DNA from: Mesodorylaimus sp. YZB2_4
Taxonomy: Eukaryota; Nematoda; Enoplea; Dorylaimida; Dorylaimidae
Length of the DNA: 64,000 nt
NCBI GenBank assembly: GCA_030248295.1
Contig: JASANH010000510.1
Coordinates: 62,001 to 126,000 of the forward strand
Direction: 5' to 3'
This document shows positions 27,401 to 38,358 of this stretch, one piece after another. The number at the start of each line of letters is the position of its first letter. The first letter of the stretch is position 1. A program made the translations under genes and the position numbers. Under the pieces are notes generated by a model. The model made no database searches and was not told the origin of the DNA. It worked only from the letters and a program-made list of their open reading frames with translations.

Positions 27401-27559
27401 ATTTTGGCCAACCCCTACCGGGGTAAGGGTCGTACCCATACCCGTACCTGCCGACCCTTACCCATGCACGGGTATGGGTACCCATGCAGGACTCTGGGGG
27501 GGGGGGGGGATTACTCTCTCCCACTCGCCATTGCCTGCCTGGTAGGGGTTGGCCAAAAT
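27401..27559. repeat. 19-base perfect inverted repeat next to exon 3 of protease copy 1
   Basis: ATTTTGGCCAACCCCTACC at 27401-27419 and its exact inverse at 27541-27559. The right arm stops 25 bases before the exon 3 start (27585), so the acceptor polypyrimidine region lies directly beside it. Poly-G run at about 27496-27508 in the loop. Confidence 0.8.
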
Positions 27560-28242
27560 GATAACTGATTCTCTGCATTTACAGAAGACTACAATGAGTC
27601 AAATCCGAATATAGAAGTGCAAGAATTGCGCAAGTCTAGACGCAAAATTCTTACACCGGACGCATGTATAAATAGAAGCATCCACCCATCGTCGCGAAAT
27701 TGGGTCCTCCATCCTGAAGATCAATGGAAACGTAGTGCATTTAGCCAAAAAGTGATAATTTGCGGAATCCCCTTCCAGGAAACGACCGAGCAATACACTG
27801 GAAAGGTAAGAGAATTGAAGTTTCAGGAAAAGCTGTCATGTGATGCAGATTACACGCCATGCGCCAGTTTTGCATTCAAGTAGGGGCATAGTTAGAAAAA
27901 CGTCTGTTAGAGGCACCGCGACCGAAAATGCGTTGTTTGACTCCCCTCCCCTTCTCCATTTCTCATCCACTCCTAGCTTCCCGCAAAAATAAACGTCCAT
28001 CCCAGGCACCATCCCGGGCCAGAAAGAATTTCAAAAGCATAAGAGCACAAAACCATTGATGGTGAACTTTCTCACTGATCTTGGTAGGCACAAAGAATGC
28101 GCATAGCCTAGTGTCTTGTGGCCTGGCGTCACAGAATGAAATCGACGTTTGGCGCTATGACGCTAGGCCTCATGACATTACATCCGCGGCCGTGCGAGGC
28201 AGACAGTGGTCGCAGGGTGATTTCACCTCTCCAGCAGTTCCG

Positions 28243-28288
28243 GACTGGACCTTCTCTTCCACTTGGTAGTGGAAGAGAAGGTCCAGTC
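28243..28288. repeat. Perfect 21-bp hairpin in intron 3 of protease copy 1
   Basis: GACTGGACCTTCTCTTCCAC(T) at 28243-28263, loop TGGT, then its exact inverse at 28268-28288. There are no mismatches. Confidence 0.95.
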
Positions 28289-29155
28289 AATCCATGAAAA
28301 GATGCACCTATGTGGAAAAAATGAAGTTGGAGTCGAGTATTCCCACTTGTGCATCACTTGATGGCTCTTAATTTACAGGACAAGTGTGGGCTTTTGAGTT
28401 TTACGAAAACTTGAAGGGGACGAAAAGTTTGTCAAGAAGCCTTGCGGGCGATTGCGTCCTACTTTCAGCATTCACGACCGTGTCCTGTTGTATGCGTCCT
28501 ATTGTCTGGGTCCCAAAGTCTTTATTCGGCCTGATCGGTTCACCAAATCGAAATTTAGGAATGACGATCACACGTATACAGATTCGTAGCCTGCAGTGCA
28601 TGTGATTGTGCCTTGATATTGCTGGGTACTTTGCTGGACAAGTGCCTCTTTCATAAAGCTTCCCAGCACAGCCGAGTATGGAAATAATCTAGGCACACAG
28701 GGTGACCAGGAGTTAGCGCGTCAGGGTCTCTTCTCTAGCATCCGGGTCGCTATGTAGCCTAAGAGCAGCCTTTGAATATTCATACAGTATGTGTCCACTT
28801 TAACTAACTGGAACATTACTATATTCACGCAATAGGGAGACTCTGGCGGGCCCCTAATGTGCAAAGACGACAAAACCAAAAGGTGGCTTCTTCATGGCGT
28901 AGTGCAAGGGCATGAATATTTCGATGAACCCAAGACAAATAGGCGGCTATGGGCTTATGATACTTTTGTGTCAACCCTTAGCTATCTAAGCTGGATTAAA
29001 CACTGGATCACAAACACTTCCGATGTTTGCGGACGGTGCAAATCACTGATCAATTCTTTTACTAGAGGCGAGTGCAAGTAAGGATTAAAAAACTTTTGCT
29101 TGACGAAAAAAAATGTTTTTTAATTTTCAGATGGAGCAGATTTGATTGGGAATGA

Positions 29156-29983
29156 CATTGAAACAATTGTCATGTAGTAAATGTACGCATAGTATGTATT
29201 TTGTCTGCACCATGTTTTAAGGATATGTCGTTTCACAAATGAGTGTATGCAAAGGTACACGAATCTTACTGAAGTACCTAGCTGTATAGCTGCATATCGT
29301 GTTCCCCATGCCTACATAGGGAAGAGGGCGGCCCTGCCGTATCTTATCTTAAAATTAGTGCGTAGGGAAGTGCTTGTCGATGCTGGGGAACTTCGTTGTG
29401 AGCATTCTTCAGCCTGCTAAAAGTGGTTGGTCCAAGTAAATTGTGGTCGGTATTGCCTTCGTGGTAATAGTAGTTGGTGGTAATAATAATAGCCTATTTT
29501 AGTACTTGTCCCCTGAATCCCATACTCACAGCATGACACAATACGGAAATGGAAAGGAATGGCGTGAAAACAAAATTTCCATTCTTGTAAAGAAAACCAA
29601 GGTTCACGGAGCGTCCTATGCATATTCAATTGCTTTATATCAGGAATAATGGCGAGACCATAATTTACTTTAGAAGCACCATCCGGTAATACCACATGTT
29701 TGTAGTATCTAGCATTTCCCTTCCCGTCAAAAAATTGATAAGTTTTCGCTACAAAAACGCAAGCATAAAAAAAGTTAATTGTACGTTTTGTTATCGCAAG
29801 GCCTCGTCTGTTTCTTGGTCACTTGCCACTGCATGTCTTTGATATCAGTGAGCTCACTTCACATTATTGTTTGAGTACTCAACGCGACGCGCTTGCTTTA
29901 TTAAATTTAATTAAACTGGAACTGAATCTTGCTTTACCAACTAGGCACAGTGATAAACACAGTTTTCCTTGGAGCGAAAGCTT
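29156..29983. other. Intergenic, nothing recognised
   Basis: Sits between the 3' ends of protease copy 1 and the Ly6-like gene, which converge here. No exon or repeat recognised. Confidence 0.4.
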
Positions 29984-30932
29984 TCAGCTGCCACAACAAA
30001 TCAGATAGCTTATGATGCTAGCAGCAAATAATAAAGCATGCCACTTCCCTACGCAATCTTCAGATTTTGATGCCGTCACCAGCGTGATTGCTGGGGGTCG
30101 AGGCACTGCTGGGGGCGCAGTGTGACCTTTATTGCATAATTTCTCCCCGCACTGGCACTGAGAACATGCGAACGGTAAATTTTCTGTGTCGTGTGTTCTC
30201 AATAGCAGCGGAACGGCTGACACATTTTGGCACAATGGACTTGTGCTGCTATGCGGATATGGCGAACATGCAGTCTGTATGCGTGTTTTTATTTCTGCAC
30301 CTGTAAGATAAAGGGAGAATATGATGACCAGGTTACAAGTAGGAATGCGCTTACCTTGATGTCCAAAAGTGCAAACTGTTGAAATGCAGCTCACCCCACG
30401 ACAAATACCAGTGGTGCACTCTTCGCCATCACCAATACAGTCAAAACATTCAGTTAATGGCAATTCCGAGTTGCAAAAATCTTGAGTACATGTGCACAAG
30501 ACGCAATCGCCCTCCTCTGCGCAGCCGTCACTTGGTGCTATACTATCGCATGACTTTTTCAAGCTTGTCGAATCTACAACAGCAAGTTGCAGTTATGATC
30601 TCAAAGTCATGCTGATGGGAGCCAATCTGACTGAAGTCCCTCTACAATTTTTTTTGTGTCGCTGGGGGGTCCGATTTTCTTATTTACCATTTCAGAGGGA
30701 AAAGGTTCTGAACTTACTTGCGCAGAAAAAGTTATCGCAAACTCCGTCAACTTTGCATGTGGCAGATTTACAATTGGTGCCGTCGGCGCTCTGACAGCTA
30801 AAGCACTGTAGCGCTAGCCCTGTAAAGCAGAAAAGTTTGGCACATGTACTGTCGTAGTAAATTTCTCAAAATCATACCTTTATCTGTTAACAGTAAAATA
30901 ATAAACACGAGCCAAACGTGCATAAAATACAT
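29984..30932 (-). CDS. Two-domain Ly6/uPAR-like (three-finger) protein, probably GPI-anchored
   Basis: Four exons with agreeing phases: 30932-30878, 30819-30718, 30573-30355 and 30300-29984, giving 230 residues. Residues 1-17 (MYFMHVWLVFIILLLTD) form a signal peptide. Domain 1 starts LQCFSCQS and closes CTCTQDFCN; domain 2 starts ECFDCIGDGEECTTGICRG and closes CSQCQCGEKLCN. Each thus has the CxxC start and CxC....CN end of Ly6/uPAR-type or the related nematode ET-module folds. A Pro-rich linker leads to a hydrophobic C-terminal stretch (WHALLFAASIISYLICC) ending at the stop, as in GPI-attachment signals. Location at the outer cell surface is inferred. Such proteins act as receptors, receptor modulators or toxins' relatives; no ligand can be named. 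A 19-base GT..AG stretch inside exon 3 is too short to be an intron and the frame stays open across it. Confidence 0.8.
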
Positions 30933-32192
30933 TTCAGGCACACTACTAACTGTTCCAATTGCACGGTACAAAAACGCTAGAGCAAACCAGAATACATGCC
31001 CTTATGCTTTATCGTCAATTTGGTGGAATCCAGCGGCTTAAAAAATCCAATTGGGCGCGCGTTTTGCCATATCGGAATACAGATATGTATGTGCTTTGCT
31101 GGCACCTACTGTTTGGATGAAACTGCATATGTGAAGTAGTACACTACATCTTACACCTGATTAGGCCACGTGCCTTCCTAGCGTCTAATCGATACAGCCT
31201 ACTTCTTCTATCAACAGGCGCGGTAGCTGCCTGTTTAGCCCAGCCACACAGACGAGCAATGTTAAGCGGGCAACTTTGATCATTCATAACTCGACAACAA
31301 ATCAACAAAAATGCACATAATTTTGGGGGTAAGCTATGTTTGCCATGGCCAATGATCGTGCGAAATTTTGTTGGAAATGGCGCAGCCGTTCTCGAGATCC
31401 AAAATGCACGTTTTGCTGTTCCAGAGGTGACGACGGGAGACGACGACGACGACGAAGTACTTTAGACACGTCCACAGCAATAACCACTGAAGCTACAGAT
31501 GAAAAGTTTGGTTTTTCTGAAAGCTCTCATATCAGTGGTTATTCTTTTGAGGGTGTGATTTTAGGATTCGAGCTAATAAATTTTTTATGCTCAAAGAACT
31601 GGATTTCAACACAGATACCACCGGCAGGTGGAATATTTTAGCCGTGCGGCGCGAAAGTGCTGGTTTAGCCGTAGTTAGATGGCCAAGAAGACAAGATGTG
31701 TGTTCTGTGTGATCTTATGCGATAAGAGAAAAATTCGTCGCTGGAATCTTTTGTGTGTTGTGATTTTCAAAAGCTCGTCGGGTCGGATTGGATCAGGAGT
31801 GCTGTGCCAGGGTCGACCAGTTTTTTGGATGTGTAGCTAAACAGCTTAGGGCTGATCGTGAGCGGTTCTTTGTGGACCTTAGAACCGCGTGAACTTCCTC
31901 CGATTTGGTGGCTACTGAGGCTGCTAAGCTGTGGTTGTGCGTCATTATTTGACGAGTGCGTCCTTGCTGGACGCTCTAGAATCGGAGCCATTGTCGGGAT
32001 AAGCGCTGCACCAGAATGCCTTACCAATGTGAAAACTCCCTACCTATTAGAAGTCATATGCAATAGACTACAAAGAGTATAACGTGGGAAGCTTTTTTGC
32101 AAGAGATTTGAGTCAGCTAAGGATGGACTAGACGGCAAATTTCTTATATGTATTCTGAATTCTCAACCAACATACAGGAGCGAAAAAGTATT
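30933..32192. other. Intergenic, nothing firmly recognised
   Basis: Upstream of the Ly6-like gene. A CGACGACGACGACG stretch lies near 31436-31455, in a 101-codon plus frame without homology. No element ends were identified with confidence. Confidence 0.35.
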
Positions 32193-32848
32193 GGTGTTTC
32201 TAAAAATATCTGTTATCAAACACCCACAAATTTAGCCTGGCCACTGTACTCTGAGTAAATGCAGGGCCAGACTAGGTTGGCTGGGCTCCCTCGGCGGCGT
32301 CTGTAAATAAATTATGATCAAACAGAAAACCCAGTGATAAAAAGTGCAGCAGGGCATCCCTGCTTCAGGTACTTCATTCAGGCAAATAATACCAAGCAGG
32401 CTGACAGTCATGAGTTCTATTGCATTAGGTTGGTCGCCTAAAAAGATGCTATTAGCAAGCTGGCTCCACAGCAGCTAAATTTTCTGTTCTAGTGTCGCTG
32501 GCTAGGCTGAACATAAAGTACTCATACCCTCCTGTGACAGCTGCGACCTTACTGCAACGAGTCCTCACTGTTGCCCAGTTTTCAAGGCAACAGAGGGTCG
32601 CATTGCATTCCTCCAAAGTACAAATAAGGATCTTCATGCGGTACTAGACTTTGGTGTGAAACAGAAAGGATAAAATCCGACAGGAAATCGACCCCATGAC
32701 CTTACGAATCGATTTTACAAAAGTGTAATGCATTCAAGCATGCGTCGCTGAGGGAGCCCAGCCAACCTAGTCTCGCCCTGCATTTACTCAGAGTACAGTG
32801 GCTGGGCGAACTTTGTGAGTGTCTGATAACAGATTCTTTTAGAAATAC
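32193..32848. mobile_element. TIR element with about 105-base terminal inverted repeats
   Basis: The left arm (32193-32300) contains TGTTATCAAACACCCACAAA, CCACTGTACTCTGAGTAAAT and AGACTAGGTTGGCTGGGCTC. The right arm (32745-32848) is its inverse with few changes (TGTTATCAGACACTCACAAA, CCACTGTACTCTGAGTAAAT). About 440 bases of interior have no transposase. I see no clear target duplication. Confidence 0.8.
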
Positions 32849-34733
32849 GCTGTGGGCCGTATAGTTAGACTTCCAACATTAGCGCTAATCTTGAACCTGC
32901 CTGTGTGGAAAGAGCTCATCATTTTACGACTTCATGTACTGTATGATCTAGTGAGTCGCAAGTTTATTCAAAAAACGCACAATTACCATCTGCAAAAGGG
33001 AAGATGCAATTCCAGCATCCATCACTTTTGTTACTTTGTATCGCTCGGCTTGGAACTAGCCAGGGCAGGCTCGATACCGAATCTTCCAATGTAAGGTGTC
33101 TTCTGAACAACAATGAAAAATGGCCCTATTTTCATCCTACTAGAAATGGTGATGTTAGGCGCTCCCGAGATAGCTTTTTATGTGTTACGTGATAGTCGGA
33201 GCGACCTCGCAGGGTGCCACCCATGGTCGACCACAGGGGGGCGGGGGGAAGCACAATGCGGTCAGCGGACTTGGGATCGAGTCAAGACTTGCTCAATCCC
33301 GACCAGGATCAGGATTCTGAAGAATGCTTTTTTAATTCGCTGTGCTGACCTACACCCTGCTGGGTAGCCAACAAATATAGAACCAAAAACCTCTATTTTC
33401 TTAGATAATTTTTAGTGCTGTATTTGTCATTGCATTCAAAATCAGGCAAGCAAGGAAGCGGAGAAACATATTGTGCATATACATATCACATAACTCTTGT
33501 GCTTGGCGTCACTAAGCTGACGATACACCACTCTCCCAGCTAGTGTTAAGCGGGAAGGTCATTTTGCATAAGGAAGTACATTTTCTACGTGGCTACATAC
33601 CCCATGAGACTATTGGCTATCATGAACATCACATGACTGTGAGCATATAGCATGTACAGCAGAAGCTCTACCTACAAGTAATCGTAAACTTATTTGCCGC
33701 GGAATGTATTCCATGCTTTATAGCAATAATTTGAAAAAAAATATTCTACATATGTACGCAGCTTAGTTGTAAACGTTTTTCTTACTTTTGAATGCCGAAC
33801 AGAGCGTAGCATACTGCATTGTGGCGTTTTCTACCACATTTGCTGTATTCCATATTAGAGAATGCGAGGCAAAACCTATTTCTTGTTCTTGTCATTGGCA
33901 CTGATTGCAATGACACACGTTCAGTGCCAGGTTTCACCAAGTTACAAGCAATACAAGTCACACGTTCACAAGCTACAAGCTCACAAGTTACGAGTCCACA
34001 AGCGATCCCAGTTTCGCGAAAGTGAATAATCCATTGACAGCTCCTAGAGTTACAAGACTTTTTGAAGAACACGGACGACGACTTCGAGCAATTCGGTTTC
34101 ATGAACTTACGAGCTATCAGAAAAAGTTGGCGGAGACTCGTAACTTGTGAAGAATTTTCTACGAGTCAGAACGAGACTCGTAGGACTTGTAGCATTGCCC
34201 GTTTTCATCTACTCGCCCTATGTTTTTGCTAAGGATTCCTTTCTTTTTGTCTTTTGGCAGGCCAATCATGACAGCAGGTAACCAGAATTTGTCTGCCCTG
34301 CGAAAGGGGCCTAACTTATCACAGCACCTTGCCCCCTCACCTTCCGAAAAACCAATGCGTTGCAGCCTTCTGAATTTGGTCTTCTTTACAAGTCCTGCCT
34401 CGATTCTTCACAAGTCGCGCTTTACAAGTCCCCTTTTTTACAAGGGCTGGAAAAGTCGTGGTGAAAGGCTCGTCCGTCGGTCTTGTGACTTGTTGCCCGT
34501 ATTTCTCTATGCTTGCAACGTGTTTGTCCTAAACAGCTCACAGGCTCTTTGAAACCACGCATCTCTCACGCTTGCATTTCTAACTTGTCAGTTTGTTTGT
34601 GGTGAAACGCGGTTACTTGTAAAATAGCCACTTGTGGCGCTTGTAGCACTTCGAAGTGCCTCGGTGAAACTGGGCCCAGGTGATACGTTCTGCATGTTAG
34701 TGTTAGCGGGTCATAACAGAAACTCTATTTTAG
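32849..34733. other. Intergenic with ACAAGT-type short repeats
   Basis: 33930-34015 and 34380-34660 are rich in degenerate ACAAGT/ACTTGT phrases. CCCAGTTTCGCG near 34007 and GGTGAAACTGGGCCC near 34662 resemble ends of the GGGCCAGTTTCAC family, so a third, diverged copy may lie between them. No exon is supported. Confidence 0.4.
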
Positions 34734-36069
34734 ACACCTCGAAAACGAGTAAATCACGATGAACCTATTGGAGTGTGTGGAACAAAAATTTTCAATGACA
34801 TATATATATATATATATATTTATTTATATTTATATATATATATATAAATATAAAAATGAAATATAAATATATAAAGTGAATATATATAAAAAAAAACAAG
34901 TAAATAAATATATATATTCAAGTTTTATCTGAGCATGCGCGTGAATACGAGTGTTGTATGAGCATAGATATTGTATGGCGTGCACTCCTCTTACAAATTA
35001 TAGAAGCCTCAATGTGAATCTCTTGCAGAAGAATTAATTGGCTCGAAGGTTGATGTACGGTTAACGGAATTGCGCCATTGTAGACGCGAAATTCTTGCAC
35101 CTAATGACTGTATTAACAGAAGCGAGACTCCAACCGAAAAAAGGTCTCCTCATCAGTGGGTAGTAGATTTATAAACTCAAAGCAGACAATTTGCGGAGCT
35201 CCGTTTGTGGAGGAAAGCGAGGAATACGTGGGAAAGGTAACAATGCCATAAAGGGGGCTTTCATCCCTGCGCTTGGTTAAAACTTGCCGCGCAAGATTGC
35301 CTAGTGCGCCATTTGGCTTTGCCGATACATCAAAGATCGGTGAAAAGTCGACCAGAACCGAGCGGAAGGTGGATAATTAAAAAAAACTTCAATAATCCAT
35401 AAAATTTTTCACACATGCTGGCATCTTTCACAATCTCACAAACAGTGATATTATGAGTTTAGAATCAGCGCATCCTTGCGGTGCACGAAATTCCCTCCAC
35501 ATGTACAGTTTCCCTCCTTTGACAAAAACGGCATGGCTAGAGAAACTGAAACTCTTTCGCTATTGCTAAAGCCTCTACTGTTGCGCTATAGAGTTGAAAC
35601 CAGGCGTGGCTGCCCTCACCTACGTTGTCCCTATACATCTATACTTACTTATCCCAGCTATCAAGCCACGTGTGCAACACAGGTTTTTGTCTCTTCTAAA
35701 GGAGAACAGCACAGGTCATTCGATATTTCTACTTTGAAAACAGGGGGACTCAGGCAGTCCGTTAATGTGTAAAGACCACGAGACCAAGCGATGATTGTTG
35801 CATGGCATCGTGCAAGGAATCCAGTATCACACATATTCGACAAAACATGTCGAGACAATACAAATACCAGCCTACGACATTAATGTGTCGACGCATACTT
35901 ATTTGGACTGGATAAAGCGGACGATCAAGAATGTATCAAGTGTTTGTGGCCGATGCAAGCCGTTGAACATTCGCCTTTTGCGAGGTGAATGCAAGTAAGC
36001 AGCAGCAATATTGTTTTCTTGATAGCATACTCATTCATTTTCAGATGGAGCAAATTTAATCCACAGTAA
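34734..36069 (+). pseudogene. S1A serine protease copy 2, decayed
   Basis: Only the first 67 bases of exon 2 remain (34734-34800, TPRKRVNH..GTKIFND). They run straight into a TA-rich microsatellite, so the His and Asp segments are gone. Exon 3 (35029-35236) is 208 bases instead of 221, with a deletion and frameshift after HQWV. Exon 4 (35744-35994) keeps GDSGSPLMCKDHETKR but has TGA at 35792-35794 where the paralogues have TGG, plus nine extra bases. The micro-exon 36045-36069 still reads WSKFNPQ and stop. Clearly non-functional; the survival of exons 3-5 in order shows it was once a full gene. Confidence 0.9.
34800..34915. repeat. TA-rich microsatellite replacing protease exon 2
   Basis: (TA)n and TTTATA/AAATATA phrases start directly at the break in exon 2 of protease copy 2. 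Confidence 0.9.
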
Positions 36070-38358
36070 AGTTAAAATTAGCATTATAAGGCGGGTGTCT
36101 TTTGAAAGTTGAAAATCGATGACTTTGTCATTGGTACCAGGTCTTTCTGTTGGTTTAATGGTCACATGGTCATAGGGGAGTCAACAGTATGGTGACTTAC
36201 GGTTGGCGCTAAACATAAAAAACAGAAGTAACATTATTCTTCGGTAGAATGCAAAAAGGCTTAATAATAGCGATGTATGCAAGGTTTACGATGAGTATAC
36301 TCTGTATATTCAATGTACTCGTATATGCGGTCTTTTCCAGTAGAAGACCGAAAAAATTTTTCTAGACGAGGCACAATAAATAAGATGGCGAGACCCGTTT
36401 CACTGAAATTAACTTTATGTAAATTAAGTTAATGTACGTGTTTTCGCATGTTTATGTTTATTTTATAGTTTATGCACTTGATACCACGTTATATACTGAT
36501 AATAACAAACGCTGACCTCTCACTTTTTGCTTGGTGATGTAGTTCCTGACTGCGACTATGATGTGGTTTTTTATGTATTCTTAGCCCAATTCTTTAAAAA
36601 TAACAATAATAACAATTACAAATTATTACAATGACAGACTTCACAATATACAGCTGTAGGCCCATAGGACCGTACCCATAGGGCTGCACCCATAGGACCG
36701 TAAGATCAAAAAATATTTTTCGTTTTGGCTACGGAATAGAGTGATTCGTTCCTACTGTAGACGCTAACTTCATTTTCTCCTTGTTATTTTATTGTGAAAA
36801 GTGGTTGTGGGCTAGGAGCAGGGCTAAAAAACCTGATGCATGATTAATCGCAAATCTTTTGATGTAATATATTCATGGCACGCAACCTATTCATAGAACT
36901 CTGAGATGCGTGGCTGATTTTCAGGCGTTTCTACACCCCAAGCTCCTTAGCCTTTTTCTGATTTCTGCGTGTGCACAAAATGCATTGATTTTTGCAGAGC
37001 TATTGATCAACTGATTCGCAACGATCAGAAGAGACGGCAGGGGAATCACTTTGTGTATAATGGGGCTCTTCACCACACAACTGCTGTTGGCGACGTGCTA
37101 GTGGTGACAGAAATATGTGACTGTGAAGTCCCGGGGCATAAAATGCTGGAGCGCGAGACGGTGAAATATTGTGTTCAGTACCACGTACAACCGTAGCATC
37201 TTTGACACCTTTCCATTTTGTCCTCCTCAGCTGTACAACCACGGCCTGAACACAGGGATGCCCAGGTCTCTTACACGCCACGGGGTAACTATACTCTTGC
37301 TTTGCGTGAATCCTGGATGGACCCCGTGTTGACCAGGTTGAGGATCGATCAAGCATCCTAACTCGCGGGAAAAGCATCATAAATTACTCCCTAGCGGACA
37401 GAAAAAAGGCATAAGCTGTCGCTTGCTACAGGAGCGACATCGTAATTGGTATCTAGGGAGAGTCGCTTTGGCAATCGAAAAATAGCATTGTGAAAATCTT
37501 ATCGCTAATATTAATCTCTATATCAAAAGTTTGAGCCAAAGACTTTTTGCCTGACAACTTCGTCAACACCATCATGACGATTAAAATTGCAAAGGAGTGC
37601 ATAAAGCAAGGCGGCCTTGTAAAGAAAAGCAAAGCGAAGTTTGCTGTTCTTCCCTCTTTGGTTCTCGACCAGTGATTGTTAGACATGCGAGCGGAAACGC
37701 ATTACACAATAGTGGCGGTGTGAGGTGCTTTTCTGACTTCAGCGCAAGTTTCTGGAGCTGATTGCTTTGACGTACGGTTTTTTGCGACAGGTCTAAAACT
37801 GATCGTGAGTTGCCACCAACTTCTCAGATGCGGCTATCCGATTCGCCAGACTGCTGTTGCGACAGCCAGTCATCTAACCGTTTTCGATGATGTAAGCCCC
37901 AACTTGATACTACAGCCACTGTGAGTGCTGATCGTGAGATGTGATAACACATCTTCAAAAAGCACGCTGTATGCAGACTGCACTTCCTACCCCTGTCCAC
38001 ATACAGCAAAAAAGACGCAAAAAAGCCGCAAGATTTGAAAATTTTTGGAGATAGAAAGTTTTAAAAAAAATTTTTGAAAATATCCCAGACTTTGTACTGT
38101 ACAATGCTTAAGTCTCGTTCACAAATTCGAAAAAACCCGCGAAATTAGCCATTTAACATCCGCGAGCATCTCTTGCCAACCCGGTATGCAGACCATACAT
38201 CACCATAACGATAGTATTCTTCGTGTAAAATGTGCAGCATCAATGACTTTGATTATGAGCAGCAGACCATGGCAAAGCCAATTATGAGCAGCAGACTAGA
38301 TGCCTCGTCATTGAAATATAAATCTTCTACAGAGACCCGTTTTTATCGCAAACTGAAT
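36070..38358. other. Intergenic, nothing recognised
   Basis: 2.3 kb between protease copies 2 and 3. Frames of 75-126 codons on both strands at 36.97-37.38 kb overlap each other and have no recognisable family. No TIR pair noticed. Confidence 0.35.

Larger units (their letters stand above)
25581..27495. repeat. Composite region bounded by inverted GTCCTGCA(C/T)GGGTA with CCCGTA hexamers
   Basis: Left end GTCCTGCACGGGTATG (about 25583); right end, reverse-complemented, GTCCTGCATGGGTACC (about 27480-27495). CCCGTA/CCCATA hexamers lie at 25635-25690 and 27306-27480. Between them sit the small MITE (26312-26431) and a SINE (26882-27060). The hexamer blocks look like the simple-repeat ends of other elements here, but the boundaries are uncertain. 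Confidence 0.5.
20681..29155 (+). pseudogene. S1A serine protease copy 1, nonsense codon in exon 2, BEL/Pao insertion in intron 2
   Basis: Exons: 20681-20803, 20859-21435, 27585-27805, 28836-29077 and 29131-29155, with the same sizes and phases as the intact paralogues. Exon 2 holds VTAAHC (His) and HDIAVLKL (Asp); exon 4 holds GDSGGPLMCKD (Ser). All splice sites fit. However, TAA at 20937-20939 falls in frame where the paralogues have CAA (Gln), 26 codons into exon 2 and before the whole protease domain. Translation could restart at the in-frame ATG at 20949, but that product would lack the signal peptide and the propeptide Cys. Intron 2 has grown to 6.1 kb and contains a truncated BEL/Pao element, a MITE, a SINE and CCCGTA repeats. 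Probably a young pseudogene, since the rest of the frame is clean; a polymorphic nonsense allele or a sequencing error is possible. Confidence 0.85.

Noticed and set aside
25635..27480. Telomeric repeat from CCCGTA hexamers
   Set aside because: The unit is degenerate (CCCGTA, CCCATA, CCACCCGTA), internal and in mixed orientation, unlike known animal telomere repeats such as TTAGGC or TTAGGG.
37000..37380. Minus frame of 126 codons as a gene
   Set aside because: No homology, overlapped by an equally plausible plus frame, and no start or splice context.
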